64,000 nt of DNA from an uncultured Lachnospiraceae bacterium (GCA_946554445.1 CAMNSD010000014.1:1-64000), one strand, 5' to 3'. Shown: positions 1 to 8,827, numbered from the stretch's first letter. Notes: generated by a model from the letters alone, not told the origin. Numbers and translations: made by a program.

Positions 1-125
1 TTTTTAGTGCCTGTCATTTTTTCTTGATACAAAACACGACTATCTACACCAACTGCTTTTAAAGCGTCTATCTGCCTATCCAAGTTTTGTGAATCCGTTG
101 AAACTCTTGCATATCCCACTAACAT
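1..125 (-). CDS. Serine recombinase (resolvase/invertase family), N-terminal fragment cut by window edge
   Basis: The reverse strand encodes a protein beginning MLVGYARVSTDSQNLDRQID, the classic N-terminal signature of small serine recombinases (resolvase/Hin/Gin type). The serine in the ARVSTDSQ motif is the nucleophile that attacks DNA. About 41 residues are visible before the window edge. The ATG at 125 is chosen over the one at 134 because AAGGAG (135-140) sits nine bases upstream of the former and directly abuts the latter. Dyad sequences just upstream (167-281) look like its recombination or operator sites. It could belong to a transposon, an integrated plasmid or a DNA-inversion module; the missing C-terminus prevents a choice. 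Confidence 0.85.
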   Translation of the reverse strand, partial: MLVGYARVSTDSQNLDRQIDALKAVGVDSRVLYQEKMTGTK

Positions 126-166
126 AACATCCATCTCCTTTGTTTTGATTTAAGTATATTATGTCA

Positions 167-204
167 AAAACGTGTCAATATGTAAATAGATTTTGACACG
201 TTTT
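167..204. repeat. Dyad site 1 upstream of the serine recombinase
   Basis: A perfect 11-bp inverted repeat, AAAACGTGTCA (167-177) and TGACACGTTTT (194-204), with a 16-bp spacer. It lies 42 bp before the recombinase start. Serine resolvases bind inverted 12-bp half sites of this kind in res sites that also serve as operators, so the role is inferred from position and symmetry. Confidence 0.55.
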
Positions 205-255
205 CTGAATTGTTTTTAGGGGTAAAATGCTATGCTTTGGGGCATAAATGGAAAT

Positions 256-281
256 GTGCCAAAAACAATCGTTTTTGACAC
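256..281. repeat. Dyad site 2 with the same TGTCAAAAAC core
   Basis: GTGCCAAAAAC (256-266) and GTTTTTGACAC (271-281) form an inverted repeat with one mismatch and a 4-bp centre. The half-site GTGTCAAAAAC resembles site 1 in sequence, so the two together look like subsites of one recombination locus. It ends ten bases before the stop end of the next gene. Confidence 0.45.
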
Positions 282-290
282 ACCTACTTT

Positions 291-1097
291 TTAACTCTTT
301 CGTTCTGGATAATCCATAATATACAACTCGGGAATTATCTTATTAACACCGCAAAATTTACGAATCACCTTATACTGATGTTTATTAACGAATCTTCGTT
401 TATAAACAGGACATATTCTTGATACCATATCATTTCTGCCATTATGTATAATTAAGTCTTCTAAAGAATTTTCACAAAACGGACAATTCAAATTGTCTTT
501 ATATATTTCTGTATTTGTCACAATCAAAGAATCCATTTGAGAATTATCTACTGTTTTCTTATTTATATGATATGAAGATTCTTTCATGACATCAGCCATC
601 AATTCATCAAATGTTTTCTCTATCCTATTTCGTTGTATTTGATATGCATTATCGGGAGATTTACTTCCTTTTTTGAACAGCAAAATATAGTTTTTATTTT
701 TTTGAATCCTGATAGTGATTGCACGATTTTCCTCTACATTCTGATACTCCGTATATTTAAGGACAATTATTTCACTATCTTTTAAGTCAGGCTGCTTACA
801 CAGCAAATATAAAAATATAGGGTAATCATACTTTTCGTTATATGCTTTTAATTTCTGCTTATCATCATCGGAAAACGTAAACAAATAACTAATATCATCT
901 TCATTCTTTCCATTTGTTTTCGGTGATGCATATTTGAAAAACAATATACATTCCTGTGATGTATTAGTCATTACCTTATAAACTTGTCTAGGTTCTTCTT
1001 CATGCGACATCAAAATAGGTGATGCATCTGGATTGTACTGACATAATGCATCTAATATTGCTCCGTAATAAAAATGATTCTTTTTTAACTTTGCCAT
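291..1097 (-). CDS. Unknown 268-aa protein with C-terminal Cys cluster
   Basis: I do not recognise this family. The first 180 residues are a mixed alpha/beta region rich in Lys, Asp and Tyr. The C-terminal part carries a possible zinc-binding set: C205-x2-C208, C229 and C249, with H218 and H240 nearby. There is no signal peptide or membrane segment, so it is probably cytoplasmic. The start is supported by GAAGGTGA four bases before the ATG. It sits between a serine recombinase and a large Mrr-type nuclease protein in an AT-rich islet, which suggests accessory, mobile or defence-associated cargo; that is inference from context only. Confidence 0.6.
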   Translation of the reverse strand: MAKLKKNHFYYGAILDALCQYNPDASPILMSHEEEPRQVYKVMTNTSQECILFFKYASPKTNGKNEDDISYLFTFSDDDKQKLKAYNEKYDYPIFLYLLCKQPDLKDSEIIVLKYTEYQNVEENRAITIRIQKNKNYILLFKKGSKSPDNAYQIQRNRIEKTFDELMADVMKESSYHINKKTVDNSQMDSLIVTNTEIYKDNLNCPFCENSLEDLIIHNGRNDMVSRICPVYKRRFVNKHQYKVIRKFCGVNKIIPELYIMDYPERKS

Positions 1098-1125
1098 AAA
1101 TTCACCTTCTTGTGTATGCTGTTTT

Positions 1126-1269
1126 CTATTCCGTTTTAATCATACCACTTTGACAACAGAAATTCATCATTTTTCTACAACCAGTTCTTAAAATAGCAAT
1201 TTCATCCTACTCGTCTGTAAAATATTCCTGATTGGATAATTCCATCTTTAATCTGTTTAATACTTGCAT
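1126..1269 (-). pseudogene. Possible remnant of a small gene with in-frame stop
   Basis: An ATG at 1269 has a good ribosome site (AAAGGAG, seven bases upstream) and reads MQVLNRLKMELSNQEYFTDE before a TAG at 1207-1209. The same frame stays open after that stop to 1126. The translated start looks like the beginning of a real helical protein, so this may be the decayed 5' end of a larger gene or a genuine 20-residue peptide. No function can be given. Confidence 0.3.
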
Positions 1270-1305
1270 TGTTGAACTCCTTTCCAAACAAAAAGGACTG
1301 TTAAT

Positions 1306-3468
1306 TTACAACAATCCTTCTTGCTTACTAGAAATATATGCTTTCATAATTTTTTGTGTTTCTTCATAATATTCAATTGTATTTTTCCTTAGCACATTTA
1401 TCCTATCATCTTTTTCAACATAATACTGCAATGCTATTCCTAATTTTTTTACATATTCTACGTGATATCCCAATAATTTTGAAAGAAATGTGTAGTCGTA
1501 CATTTCATTTGATATCGTTGCTATCATATTCCAAAAAATTCCTACTGGACTATTACCATAAGGAAGAACTGCTTCTTTTAATGCTTCTCTTAACCCCCCT
1601 TCATTTGTGACCAATTGAGTAAAATATTGCTGTCTATTTCCGATTCCACTAACATTTTCCACATCTAACATTTGGCAAAACATTTCAAACTGTATATCTT
1701 CTTTTATGCTTACAGCCATCATAAATATTTCATATACTTTAAACGCAAACAAAACATCATCATGCCTCTCTTGGCTTTCTTGCCATATTGATGTTTCTTT
1801 TAATTCTATCAAACACGTATCAAATAAGTAATAAGCATTTTTATATTCTGTCCATGCTTTATCGTAAAACTTTCTATTTTCATTAGTGTTATTACAATAA
1901 TAATCACAATATTTTGATGCGGATAGACCATATTCACTCAATAAATTTTGCATGGCTACACCATCAATCAATTCAATCGGTTTTCCATCTGCAAAACCAA
2001 TTGCACTCTTAGTAAAATATCCAGTGGTCATAAGAATGCCTTTATTTGCTCGCTCTGACATCACTACACCATACAAATCTCTGATAATTGGTTCTCCAAC
2101 ACTACCTGAATATCTTTTACATTGAATGATATATTTGCCCGACAACAAAGGTTGGTGATTATATGCAATCAAATCAATGCCACCGTCACCGCTGGCTTTG
2201 GTTGTCTCTGTTTCAAATCCCATTTTTTCAACCAATTGTTGACACACCTTTTCAAATTCTACTCCAGATAGTTGGTTAATATCATCTGCTATATATGAAA
2301 AGTTCTCTTCTGAGTTTTGGCTATTTATAACTACCATTTTATTATCATAGTTGTCATAATAATCTTTAAATTTAATTGCATCTTCCGTGTCCATCACAAA
2401 GCAATTATCCAAAAAATGAACAATTCTTCTATTTTCATCAACATTTACATTTGCTAATGATACATCAATACAAAAATTTTTAGGTATCGTAATTTCTTTC
2501 ACGCTACCTTCATCACTAAGTATTTCGCAATTTTCATGATCAAATTTTATTACATACTTTCCAGATAAGAAATTTTGTTTCTCTGTATCCCATATTTGTA
2601 CATCATATACTCTTCCTCCATTGCTATCAATGGCATTTATTCTAAGCATACTATTATGTTTTCTATACAATTCCATAACCTTTTCGGCTTCACTATTAGT
2701 ACAAAGTATCTGCAAAGCATCAATAACTACCATTGACCATCCCTCAACAGCCGGAATAGGCAGTGATGCTATGTCTAATTTTCGATTCTTCCCTATCATT
2801 ACATTACAATATAACTGCGAATGCTCATCCAATTCATAACTATATATGTAAATATTTGTTTCTGTAAATACTAACGAAATGGTTTTATACTCCAGAAATT
2901 GCACTGTATCTTCACTATAAAGTTTAGCCGTACCAACTTTTATTGTATTAGTTGATTCTTCCCAATCATCATACGGAATAAACAAATCATTTCCCTTTGT
3001 AACAATTCCATTTAGAATATTTCCTTTCAAATTTACTAATGATGCTGAAGAATTATCTTCTCGTACTGCACGCTCTATTTCGTCCTTTACCAAAAATAAA
3101 TCTAACCCCAGAAACTCTTGTTGTTGGTTTACATAACCAACAGATTTCAAATATTTTATCACTTCTATATAATCGTCTAGTTCTTCTACATCGTAAATAT
3201 ATTTCCCTTCTCCGCCTAAATTAAGAAATTCTTTTATTTTTCTCTTGTATCGTTCGATTTTATTTCTAACTGAAGATGCAGGTTCATCAACCTCAGATAC
3301 ATATATCGCATTACTACCAATGCTCTTCAAGTAATTGGAAAATTCTTCTTCATAAGTCCAAGTCAAGCGCAAATTATCATTCCATTTTTGTGTCTCTTTT
3401 TCTTCTTTCTTCATTTCAGTATATACATTAGCAGCGGCATGACCGAAAAAACTACTCCAAAATCCCAT
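1306..3468 (-). CDS. Large protein with Mrr-type restriction endonuclease domain
   Basis: A 720-aa protein with a recognisable Mrr_cat nuclease domain at about residues 399-512. It shows the PD-(D/E)XK signature: GDGGIDLIA with catalytic D432, then IIQCKRY giving the Q449-x-K451 pair. This domain cleaves DNA, often methylated DNA, in Mrr-like enzymes. The flanks (1-395 and 515-720) match nothing I recognise; the N-terminal part is beta-rich and the C-terminal part helical, possibly sensing or target-binding modules. The start at 3468 is chosen because GGAGG lies nine bases upstream, whereas an in-frame ATG at 3477 overlaps that site. No methylase gene is adjacent, which argues against a simple restriction-modification pair and for a type IV-like or stand-alone defence role (inference). 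Confidence 0.75.
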   Translation of the reverse strand: MGFWSSFFGHAAANVYTEMKKEEKETQKWNDNLRLTWTYEEEFSNYLKSIGSNAIYVSEVDEPASSVRNKIERYKRKIKEFLNLGGEGKYIYDVEELDDYIEVIKYLKSVGYVNQQQEFLGLDLFLVKDEIERAVREDNSSASLVNLKGNILNGIVTKGNDLFIPYDDWEESTNTIKVGTAKLYSEDTVQFLEYKTISLVFTETNIYIYSYELDEHSQLYCNVMIGKNRKLDIASLPIPAVEGWSMVVIDALQILCTNSEAEKVMELYRKHNSMLRINAIDSNGGRVYDVQIWDTEKQNFLSGKYVIKFDHENCEILSDEGSVKEITIPKNFCIDVSLANVNVDENRRIVHFLDNCFVMDTEDAIKFKDYYDNYDNKMVVINSQNSEENFSYIADDINQLSGVEFEKVCQQLVEKMGFETETTKASGDGGIDLIAYNHQPLLSGKYIIQCKRYSGSVGEPIIRDLYGVVMSERANKGILMTTGYFTKSAIGFADGKPIELIDGVAMQNLLSEYGLSASKYCDYYCNNTNENRKFYDKAWTEYKNAYYLFDTCLIELKETSIWQESQERHDDVLFAFKVYEIFMMAVSIKEDIQFEMFCQMLDVENVSGIGNRQQYFTQLVTNEGGLREALKEAVLPYGNSPVGIFWNMIATISNEMYDYTFLSKLLGYHVEYVKKLGIALQYYVEKDDRINVLRKNTIEYYEETQKIMKAYISSKQEGLL

Positions 3469-3505
3469 AACGCCCATCCTCCAATAAGATAAAATCCTTT
3501 TTTAA

Positions 3506-3751
3506 TTATACTTCACAAATGTTCCAAATTCCACATTTTTCTACATGAACTGAAAATCTTGTGCCATCTGTAAGGTAAACATTTATTAAATCATTTCTAT
3601 CTTCCACCATAATATCCTGTATTGGTAGATTATCCGTATCATTCAGTACATCAAATAACCTGTCCTTAATTTCGTTCTTTCCAATGTTTATCCTTAAATA
3701 CCTAACACTTTTATGAATATCATATCTGTGAATTATATTTCTGTCATTCAT
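3506..3751 (-). CDS. Small unknown protein (81 aa)
   Basis: The frame reads MNDRNIIHRYDIHKSVRYLR and ends in a beta-strand-rich tail. No family is recognised. A longer version starting at 3811 would overlap the divergent XRE-like gene, so the internal ATG at 3751 is preferred, though no clear ribosome site precedes it. It lies 37 bp upstream of the nuclease gene on the same strand and may be cotranscribed with it. It could be a small partner of that protein or a spurious frame. Confidence 0.4.
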   Translation of the reverse strand: MNDRNIIHRYDIHKSVRYLRINIGKNEIKDRLFDVLNDTDNLPIQDIMVEDRNDLINVYLTDGTRFSVHVEKCGIWNICEV

Positions 3752-3790
3752 TATATAAAATAACGAGTGGAAAGTAAAGGAGATTCTTCT

Positions 3791-4012
3791 ATGGATTATG
3801 GCAATTTGCATTTACGAATAAATGAAATATTGGAAGAAAAAGGTATCAGCAAGAATAAGATTTGTAAAGACCTCGATATTCCCCGAACCAACTTCAACAA
3901 ATACTGCCGTGATGGCGTCAGCCGATTTGATACTGGATTGATATGTAAATTATGTTGGTATCTCCATATAGGGGCAGGGGAATTGATTGAATATAAGCGT
4001 CCTGAAGAATAA
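3791..4012 (+). CDS. Small XRE/Cro-type helix-turn-helix regulator
   Basis: A 73-aa protein made almost only of an HTH_XRE domain: helix LRINEILEEKGISKNKICKD, then DIPRTNFNKYCRDG as the recognition region and a C-terminal helix typical of Cro/C1 repressors. It should bind DNA as a dimer. The ATG at 3791 follows AAAGGAG by eight bases, so it is preferred to the in-frame ATG at 3767. It is divergent from the small gene and the nuclease gene and probably controls the shared intergenic promoter. Short GTTCGGTAA-like repeats downstream (4027-4294) could be its operators, unproven. Confidence 0.75.
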   Translation: MDYGNLHLRINEILEEKGISKNKICKDLDIPRTNFNKYCRDGVSRFDTGLICKLCWYLHIGAGELIEYKRPEE

Positions 4013-4026
4013 CGTACCTTCGGAAA

Positions 4027-4294
4027 TATGTTCGATAACGGCTAAAATAGCCATTTCCCCGTAATTTCACCTATCGCAATATATGTTCGGCAAATCAGTA
4101 AAAACCGCCATTTTATAAGCATTTTAAGGATATTCTGCTATATTTATAACATTTTTAAGCATAGTTCGGTAAAAGCCTTTATTTTCAATACTTTTGGGCT
4201 TTTTCTTCACAAATCCTAAATATATAAATATCTTAAAAAGCCTTATTTTACCTACTATTCCTATGATTGCCCTATTTTATTTCTGTTCGGTAAC
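4027..4294. repeat. Four dispersed copies of a TNGTTCGGTAA-like motif
   Basis: TATGTTCGATAA (4027-4038), TATGTTCGGCAA (4082-4093), TAGTTCGGTAA (4162-4172) and TGTTCGGTAA (4285-4294), all in the same direction. They lie just downstream of the XRE-like gene in DNA with no other coding signal. Candidate operator or iteron set. Confidence 0.45.
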
Positions 4295-4543
4295 ATATTA
4301 TAATCTTGCTTTGAAAAGAAATCCTATTCATATTTCGATGTTCCATTTTTTGATCCAATGCATGAATACATCAGATACACTCTTTTCGTAAAATACTGCT
4401 GCCCTCCAAAATGTAAACCATCCCGACATACAAAAAGACACCATCACTTACATTTCTATAAGCAATGATGCCTTATCATTTCGTTCAAACATTTCATTTT
4501 CAATCCGTTTTTAAGTTGCAAGCAAACTTTTCATTAAGAAGTT

Positions 4544-4561
4544 GGGTAAAACATTTTACCC
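4544..4561. repeat. 18-bp palindrome GGGTAAAA-CA-TTTTACCC
   Basis: A perfect 8-bp inverted repeat with a 2-bp centre. A further half copy, TTTTTACCC, follows about 15 bp later, so GGGTAAA-type half sites recur. No T-run follows, so a terminator is unlikely; a recombinase or regulator binding site fits better. Confidence 0.4.
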
Positions 4562-4711
4562 ATTTCCATACCCAATTTTTACCCAAATTATCACGATACT
4601 TTGCGATATTTTATGATAGGTTACGATACTTTGAATTTCCTCTTAAAACCGCTTGCAAGGCTTGAAAATGCTTTGTTTTCTGGTTTTGTTTCTTCCAAGA
4701 ACTTTCCAGTC

Positions 4712-5647
4712 TTACTGTCCCATCTGCTTTGCAACTTCCTCAGCAAAATTCTCTTCCTTCTTCTCGATACCCTCGCCGGTCTCGAAACGCACGAATCTCT
4801 TCACAGAAAGGTTTGCATTGTTCTCCTTCGCCACCTGCTCCAGATACTTGGCAACGCTCTGCTTACCATCCTCAGCCTTTACATATACCTGCTCTAACAG
4901 ACATACTTCTTTCAACTCTTTGTTGAGGCGGCCGTTCACTGCGCCCTCGATCACTTTATCAGGCTTCCCAGCCATCTTCGGATCGTTCTTGATCTGCTCT
5001 GTGATGATCTCCTTCTCATGCGCCTTGAACTCCTCAGATACCTCGTCTGTGGACACATACTTCGGATACAGGGCCGCTACCTGCATGGCAATATTGTTCA
5101 GCGCTTCCTTCACTGCATCGTTTACCACATCGGTAACTGCCTCTACGATAACGCCGATTCTGCCGCCGCCGTGCACATAAGTCACAACACAGCCATTCTC
5201 AGCTACTACCTTTTCAAATCTTCTGATGCTCAGGTTCTCACCAATCACTGCCACCTTATCTACCAGTGCATCCTTTACGGTCTTGGACTCATCCAGATGC
5301 CATTTCTCTTCCAGGAAAGCATTTAAATCTGCCGCATCGGACTCTACCGCCTGCTTGGCAACTGCTTCCACATACTCCTGGAAGTCTGCGTTCTTCGCCA
5401 CGAAATCTGTCTCAGAGTTTACCTCTACGACAGCCGCCGTCTTCTCATCCTTAACCGCCACACGGCAAAGACCTTCCGCTGCAATCCTGCCGGCCTTCTT
5501 CTCTGCCTTCGCCTGACCGTTCTTTCTCAGATATTCTACCGCTTCATCCATGTTGCCGTCTGTCTCATTCAGAGCCTTCTTGCAATCCATCATGCCTGCA
5601 CCGGTCATCTCTCTTAACTCTTTTACCATTGCTGCTGTGATAGCCAT
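4712..5647 (-). CDS. tsf: Translation elongation factor Ts
   Basis: EF-Ts is the nucleotide exchange factor that regenerates EF-Tu-GTP in the cytoplasm. The protein starts MAITAAMVKELREMTGAGMM and shows the signature DCKKALNE, followed by the TDFVAKN segment (about residue 80) that contacts EF-Tu, and a long C-terminal dimerisation domain. At 311 aa it has the usual length. AGGAGGG lies about eight bases before the ATG. It follows rpsB by 148 bp, the order found in most bacteria, and is expressed from the rpsB promoter, perhaps modulated by the hairpins in the spacer. Confidence 0.97.
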   Translation of the reverse strand: MAITAAMVKELREMTGAGMMDCKKALNETDGNMDEAVEYLRKNGQAKAEKKAGRIAAEGLCRVAVKDEKTAAVVEVNSETDFVAKNADFQEYVEAVAKQAVESDAADLNAFLEEKWHLDESKTVKDALVDKVAVIGENLSIRRFEKVVAENGCVVTYVHGGGRIGVIVEAVTDVVNDAVKEALNNIAMQVAALYPKYVSTDEVSEEFKAHEKEIITEQIKNDPKMAGKPDKVIEGAVNGRLNKELKEVCLLEQVYVKAEDGKQSVAKYLEQVAKENNANLSVKRFVRFETGEGIEKKEENFAEEVAKQMGQ

Positions 5648-5702
5648 CTATATTCCCTCCTGATTCTCTTTTTACGATTTAAACAACTTTATAATCAACG
5701 CG

Positions 5703-5788
5703 GAGAATGCCCGATTTATGGGCATTCTCTGGTACAAGACTTAGTACTTCTTAGCGAAACGCCCTCTGGCGTGAGTTTTAGAAGTACT
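5703..5788 (-). promoter_or_regulatory. Paired hairpins in the rpsB-tsf spacer
   Basis: Two stems: GAGAATGCCC/GGGCATTCTC (5703-5712 with 5720-5729) and AGTACTTCT/AGAAGTACT (5743-5751 with 5780-5788), the second enclosing an inner ACGCC/GGCGT stem. Neither is followed by a T-run in the direction of transcription. They may be RNA processing sites or a partial attenuator setting the rpsB:tsf ratio. Confidence 0.5.
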
Positions 5789-5795
5789 TCTTGTA

Positions 5796-6533
5796 CTATT
5801 CGTCAGCCTCTTCGATCTTCTCAGCCTCAGCCTCTTCCACATACTCCTCGGCGCCCTGGTTAGCCTCGATGACAGCATCCGCCATCTTGGAAACGATCAG
5901 TTTCACGGCACGGATCGCATCATCATTACCGGGGATAATATAATCCAGTTCCTCAGGATCACAGTTGGTATCACCGATACCGATCAGGGTGATGCCCAGC
6001 GTATGCGCTTCCTGTACGCAGATTCTCTCCTTCTTCGGATCTACTACAAAGATACAGTCAGGAGTTCTGGTCATGTTCTTGATACCGCCCAGGTTCTTCT
6101 CCAGTTTCTCCCACTCTTTCTTAATCTTGATAACTTCTTTCTTAGGAAGCACATCAAAAGTACCGTCCTCAGACATTGTCTCGATTGCTTTTAATCTCTC
6201 GATTCTGGACTGGATTGTCTTAAAGTTGGTAAGCATGCCACCCAGCCATCTCTCGTTGACATAGTACATACCGCAGCGTTCAGCCTCTGTCTTCACGGCA
6301 TCCTGCGCCTGCTTCTTTGTACCTACGAAAAGGATTGTGCCGCCCTGGGATGCTACATCAAACACTGCCTTATAGGCCTCGTCCACCTTGCCCACGGACT
6401 TCTGTAAGTCGATGATGTGGATACCATTTCTCTCGGTGAAGATGTAGGGAGCCATCTTAGGGTTCCATCTTCTGGTCTGATGTCCGAAATGAACACCTGC
6501 CTCCAACAACTGTTTCATTGAAATAACGCTCAT
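5796..6533 (-). CDS. rpsB: 30S ribosomal protein S2
   Basis: Primary structural protein of the small ribosomal subunit head. The 245-aa product starts [20 protein letters not shown] and contains the S2 signatures [15 protein letters not shown] and, near residue 200, [10 protein letters not shown]. The C-terminus is acidic, as in other Firmicutes. The ATG at 6533 is set by GGAGGT seven bases upstream; a longer in-frame extension runs into the structured leader and is not part of the protein. It is cotranscribed with tsf and lies directly after the fla/che operon, as in Bacillus. Confidence 0.97.
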   Translation of the reverse strand: MSVISMKQLLEAGVHFGHQTRRWNPKMAPYIFTERNGIHIIDLQKSVGKVDEAYKAVFDVASQGGTILFVGTKKQAQDAVKTEAERCGMYYVNERWLGGMLTNFKTIQSRIERLKAIETMSEDGTFDVLPKKEVIKIKKEWEKLEKNLGGIKNMTRTPDCIFVVDPKKERICVQEAHTLGITLIGIGDTNCDPEELDYIIPGNDDAIRAVKLIVSKMADAVIEANQGAEEYVEEAEAEKIEEADE

Positions 6534-6665
6534 GATTCTACCTCCATTTGGTTGTCTGCCATATATCTTGCGCCGCTTGACCACCCAAGCGTTATGGGCA
6601 CCGGCAAGGGCTGGATATATGTGATTAATAGGATATTGGCGCACTGCGCCGTGTGCAACGCACAC
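6534..6665 (-). ncRNA. Structured rpsB mRNA leader
   Basis: The region between the predicted transcription start and rpsB folds into at least three compact stems: GTGTGC/GCACAC (6651-6665), GGCGCA/TGCGCC (6638-6650) and CGCTTG/CAAGCG (6574-6591). The first two stack at the very 5' end. S2 represses its own operon by binding the leader in enterobacteria; a similar feedback role here is inference. Confidence 0.5.
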
Positions 6666-6671
6666 TTAGAT

Positions 6672-6700
6672 ACTATAACATAAAAAGAACCCCCTTGCAA
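6672..6700 (-). promoter_or_regulatory. rpsB-tsf promoter overlapping the upstream terminator
   Basis: On the minus strand, TTGCAA (6695-6700) and TATAGT (6672-6677) are separated by exactly 17 bases, a good housekeeping-sigma match. The -35 hexamer is the loop of the mcp terminator hairpin and the spacer is half its stem plus the T-run. Confidence 0.6.
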
Positions 6701-6708
6701 GGGGGTTC
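6681..6708 (-). terminator. Strong intrinsic terminator ending the fla/che gene train
   Basis: After the mcp stop the minus strand forms GAACCCCC-TTGCAA-GGGGGTTC (6687-6708), an eight-pair stem, followed by CTTTTT-like U-rich sequence (6681-6686). Confidence 0.9.
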
Positions 6709-6721
6709 CGATCAATTCCCG

Positions 6722-8806
6722 TCAATTCTGGAACATATCCACAATCTGACGCAATTTCACAACATTCTCCGCATTGGTTTCCATCAGTTCCACATTGCCT
6801 TCTACCAGCTGGGATACATCCTGTGTCTTCTGTGCAATACTTGTGATATTGTGCGCCGCTTCTCCAATCGTTGTCGTAACGCCGTTGACAGAATCCGCTA
6901 TTTCTACGATAGCTTCCAGAAGTGTATCCACTTCCTGCCCGATTTCTTTCATATTTCCTTCAAATCCAGAAGCATCCTCGGTATATTTTTCCGCCACATC
7001 CATAAAGCCGCTGTAATCCTTGAGAACGGTCTCCTCCAGAAAAGCAAGCGTCTCCTGCATACAGGCTTCCATACTCTTTACCGCCTGATTGACTTCTGTG
7101 GTTATGCCGTTGATGTTGCCCACTGTGGAAGATGTCTGTGCAGCGAGTCCTCCAATCTCATCCGCCACCACTGCAAACCCTTTGCCCGCTTCACCGGCCC
7201 TGGCCGCCTCGATGGATGCATTTAAAGCAAGCAGATTGGTCTGTCCGGAAATATCCAGGATAGACTGGGTAAGCTGGTTGATCTTCTCCACCGCCTTGGC
7301 CTGTTCCATAGCCGCCGCCGTCTTCTCCTGTACCGACCGGTACATCTGTGTGGTCTTATCCTGTGCCACGCCTGTGGTGTTTTTCAGATTATCCGCACGC
7401 TGTTTGCTCTCTATGGAAGCCTGCTCGCCCTCCTTAGAATTATCCCGGATTGTCTGGGCGCGGTCTCTTACCTGCGCTACCGTATTATTCACAGTCTCCA
7501 TAGCTGCCGCTGTCTCCTCCATGGCTGCCGCAAGACCTTGTGTCATCTCGGAATTTTCCCCGCTCATGGTCTGTACCTGGTCCGTGATACTCGTAAGTTG
7601 TTTGAGCGTATCATCTAAATCGGAATGAGCCCTCTGTATATCCGCCACCATGGCGCGCAGACTGGCCCGCATCTCCCGCAGGGAATTGGCCATATTACCG
7701 CTTTCATCCCGCCGCTTGCAGAGTTTATCGCTGTTCTCATTTCTCTGGAAATTAAACTGGGCCGTTTTCTCCACGATTTCATTGATCTGGGTGATCGGTC
7801 TTGTGATCACACTTCCTATCACTGCGCCGATGACCACAGAGATACCCATCGCAATCAGAGCACCGCACAGAATCAACAATACAATATGCGCCGCCGCGCT
7901 CTTCAGTTCATCTTCCGGCGCCGTAAGCACATACCGCATATTATTGCGCAGCGTCATATAACACAATTCTTTATCTTCTCCCTGGAACCGGTAACTGAGC
8001 GCTGTCTTTTCTTTCGCAGGATCAGTCAACGCCTGTTTTAAACTTTCCGCCCCCTGCAGGGTGCCGATATCCGTCCCTGTTTCCAGTTTCTTGTGGTAAA
8101 CAATATTGCCGTCTCCATTCGCCAGGAAAGCATACCCGGTCTCAAACAAGCTGGCACTGTCTATCGCATCGGTAAACTTGCTGAAATCTATATCCATACC
8201 AATGATACCAATAGACTCGCCGTCAATAACGATCGGTATGACATAGGAAACCATATAGACATTGATATTGGAATTTAAATAAGGATCCATCCAAAGCGGC
8301 GCGCCATGCTGCACCGGTATGTAATACCACCCTACATGTTCCAGATCGCTGGGATCATACATGCTAAAATCCGTGGGCGTTATGCTGGTAAACTTTTCCC
8401 CATCATTGTTTCTGGTAAGGAATACGCCGCTGTCCGGTTCTGTAAAATCAGGATTATAACGGATATAAGCCGTCAGCGCGCCCTCCGTATTACCACCGAT
8501 CTCATACAACATCTGTTCCATGATCACGGTAAAAGCATCCACATATGCTTTATCACTTTTGAAAGCCGCCACATCCGTAAGCTGCTGCAATACTACGCTG
8601 TACGCCGTATTGACAGACTGCTCCACTCTCTCTAACTGGGCCTCCATCTGTGCACCCTGATTTTCGCAGACATACCGCATCTCCTCTTTGGAATCTTCAT
8701 ATTCACTTTTACCGGAATTAATGATACTGATTCCGCCACAGATACCTGCTGATAAAAGAGAACATATCACTACTGTCAAAATAATTCTGGCCTTGATGCT
8801 TTTCAT
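6722..8806 (-). CDS. Methyl-accepting chemotaxis protein with Cache sensor
   Basis: A 694-aa membrane chemoreceptor that feeds CheA/CheW. TM1 is at about residues 8-30, followed by an extracellular double-Cache sensor (about 35-300, with the typical GxxGIDIDFSKF and [15 protein letters not shown] strands), TM2 (about 307-335), HAMP, and the long cytoplasmic coiled coil. The hairpin tip [20 protein letters not shown] is the conserved CheA/CheW contact region. The ligand is unknown; Cache receptors often sense amino acids or organic acids. It is the last gene of the fla/che train, 21 bp after the MltG-like gene, and is closed by a strong terminator. Confidence 0.95.
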   Translation of the reverse strand: MKSIKARIILTVVICSLLSAGICGGISIINSGKSEYEDSKEEMRYVCENQGAQMEAQLERVEQSVNTAYSVVLQQLTDVAAFKSDKAYVDAFTVIMEQMLYEIGGNTEGALTAYIRYNPDFTEPDSGVFLTRNNDGEKFTSITPTDFSMYDPSDLEHVGWYYIPVQHGAPLWMDPYLNSNINVYMVSYVIPIVIDGESIGIIGMDIDFSKFTDAIDSASLFETGYAFLANGDGNIVYHKKLETGTDIGTLQGAESLKQALTDPAKEKTALSYRFQGEDKELCYMTLRNNMRYVLTAPEDELKSAAAHIVLLILCGALIAMGISVVIGAVIGSVITRPITQINEIVEKTAQFNFQRNENSDKLCKRRDESGNMANSLREMRASLRAMVADIQRAHSDLDDTLKQLTSITDQVQTMSGENSEMTQGLAAAMEETAAAMETVNNTVAQVRDRAQTIRDNSKEGEQASIESKQRADNLKNTTGVAQDKTTQMYRSVQEKTAAAMEQAKAVEKINQLTQSILDISGQTNLLALNASIEAARAGEAGKGFAVVADEIGGLAAQTSSTVGNINGITTEVNQAVKSMEACMQETLAFLEETVLKDYSGFMDVAEKYTEDASGFEGNMKEIGQEVDTLLEAIVEIADSVNGVTTTIGEAAHNITSIAQKTQDVSQLVEGNVELMETNAENVVKLRQIVDMFQN

Positions 8807-8827
8807 AATGCCGCTCCTTTATGCTAT

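Larger units (their letters stand above)
4013..4711. other. Gene-free AT-rich stretch with short repeats between the islet and tsf
   Basis: No convincing gene on either strand. It holds four copies of a GTTCGG(T/C)AA-like word (4029, 4084, 4164, 4286), an 18-bp palindrome (4544-4561), and two copies of ACGATACTTTG 30 bp apart (4593 and 4623). This pattern fits protein-binding sites or an attachment region of an integrated element. No T-rich terminator hairpin for tsf is obvious here. Confidence 0.5.

Noticed and set aside
4194-4665. Short plus-strand frames in the tsf downstream region
   Set aside because: AT-rich random-looking frames full of Phe/Leu/Ile with no ribosome sites; overlap the repeats.
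6534-6665. N-terminal extension of rpsB to 6665
   Set aside because: It translates the structured leader; a strong ribosome site fixes the start at 6533.
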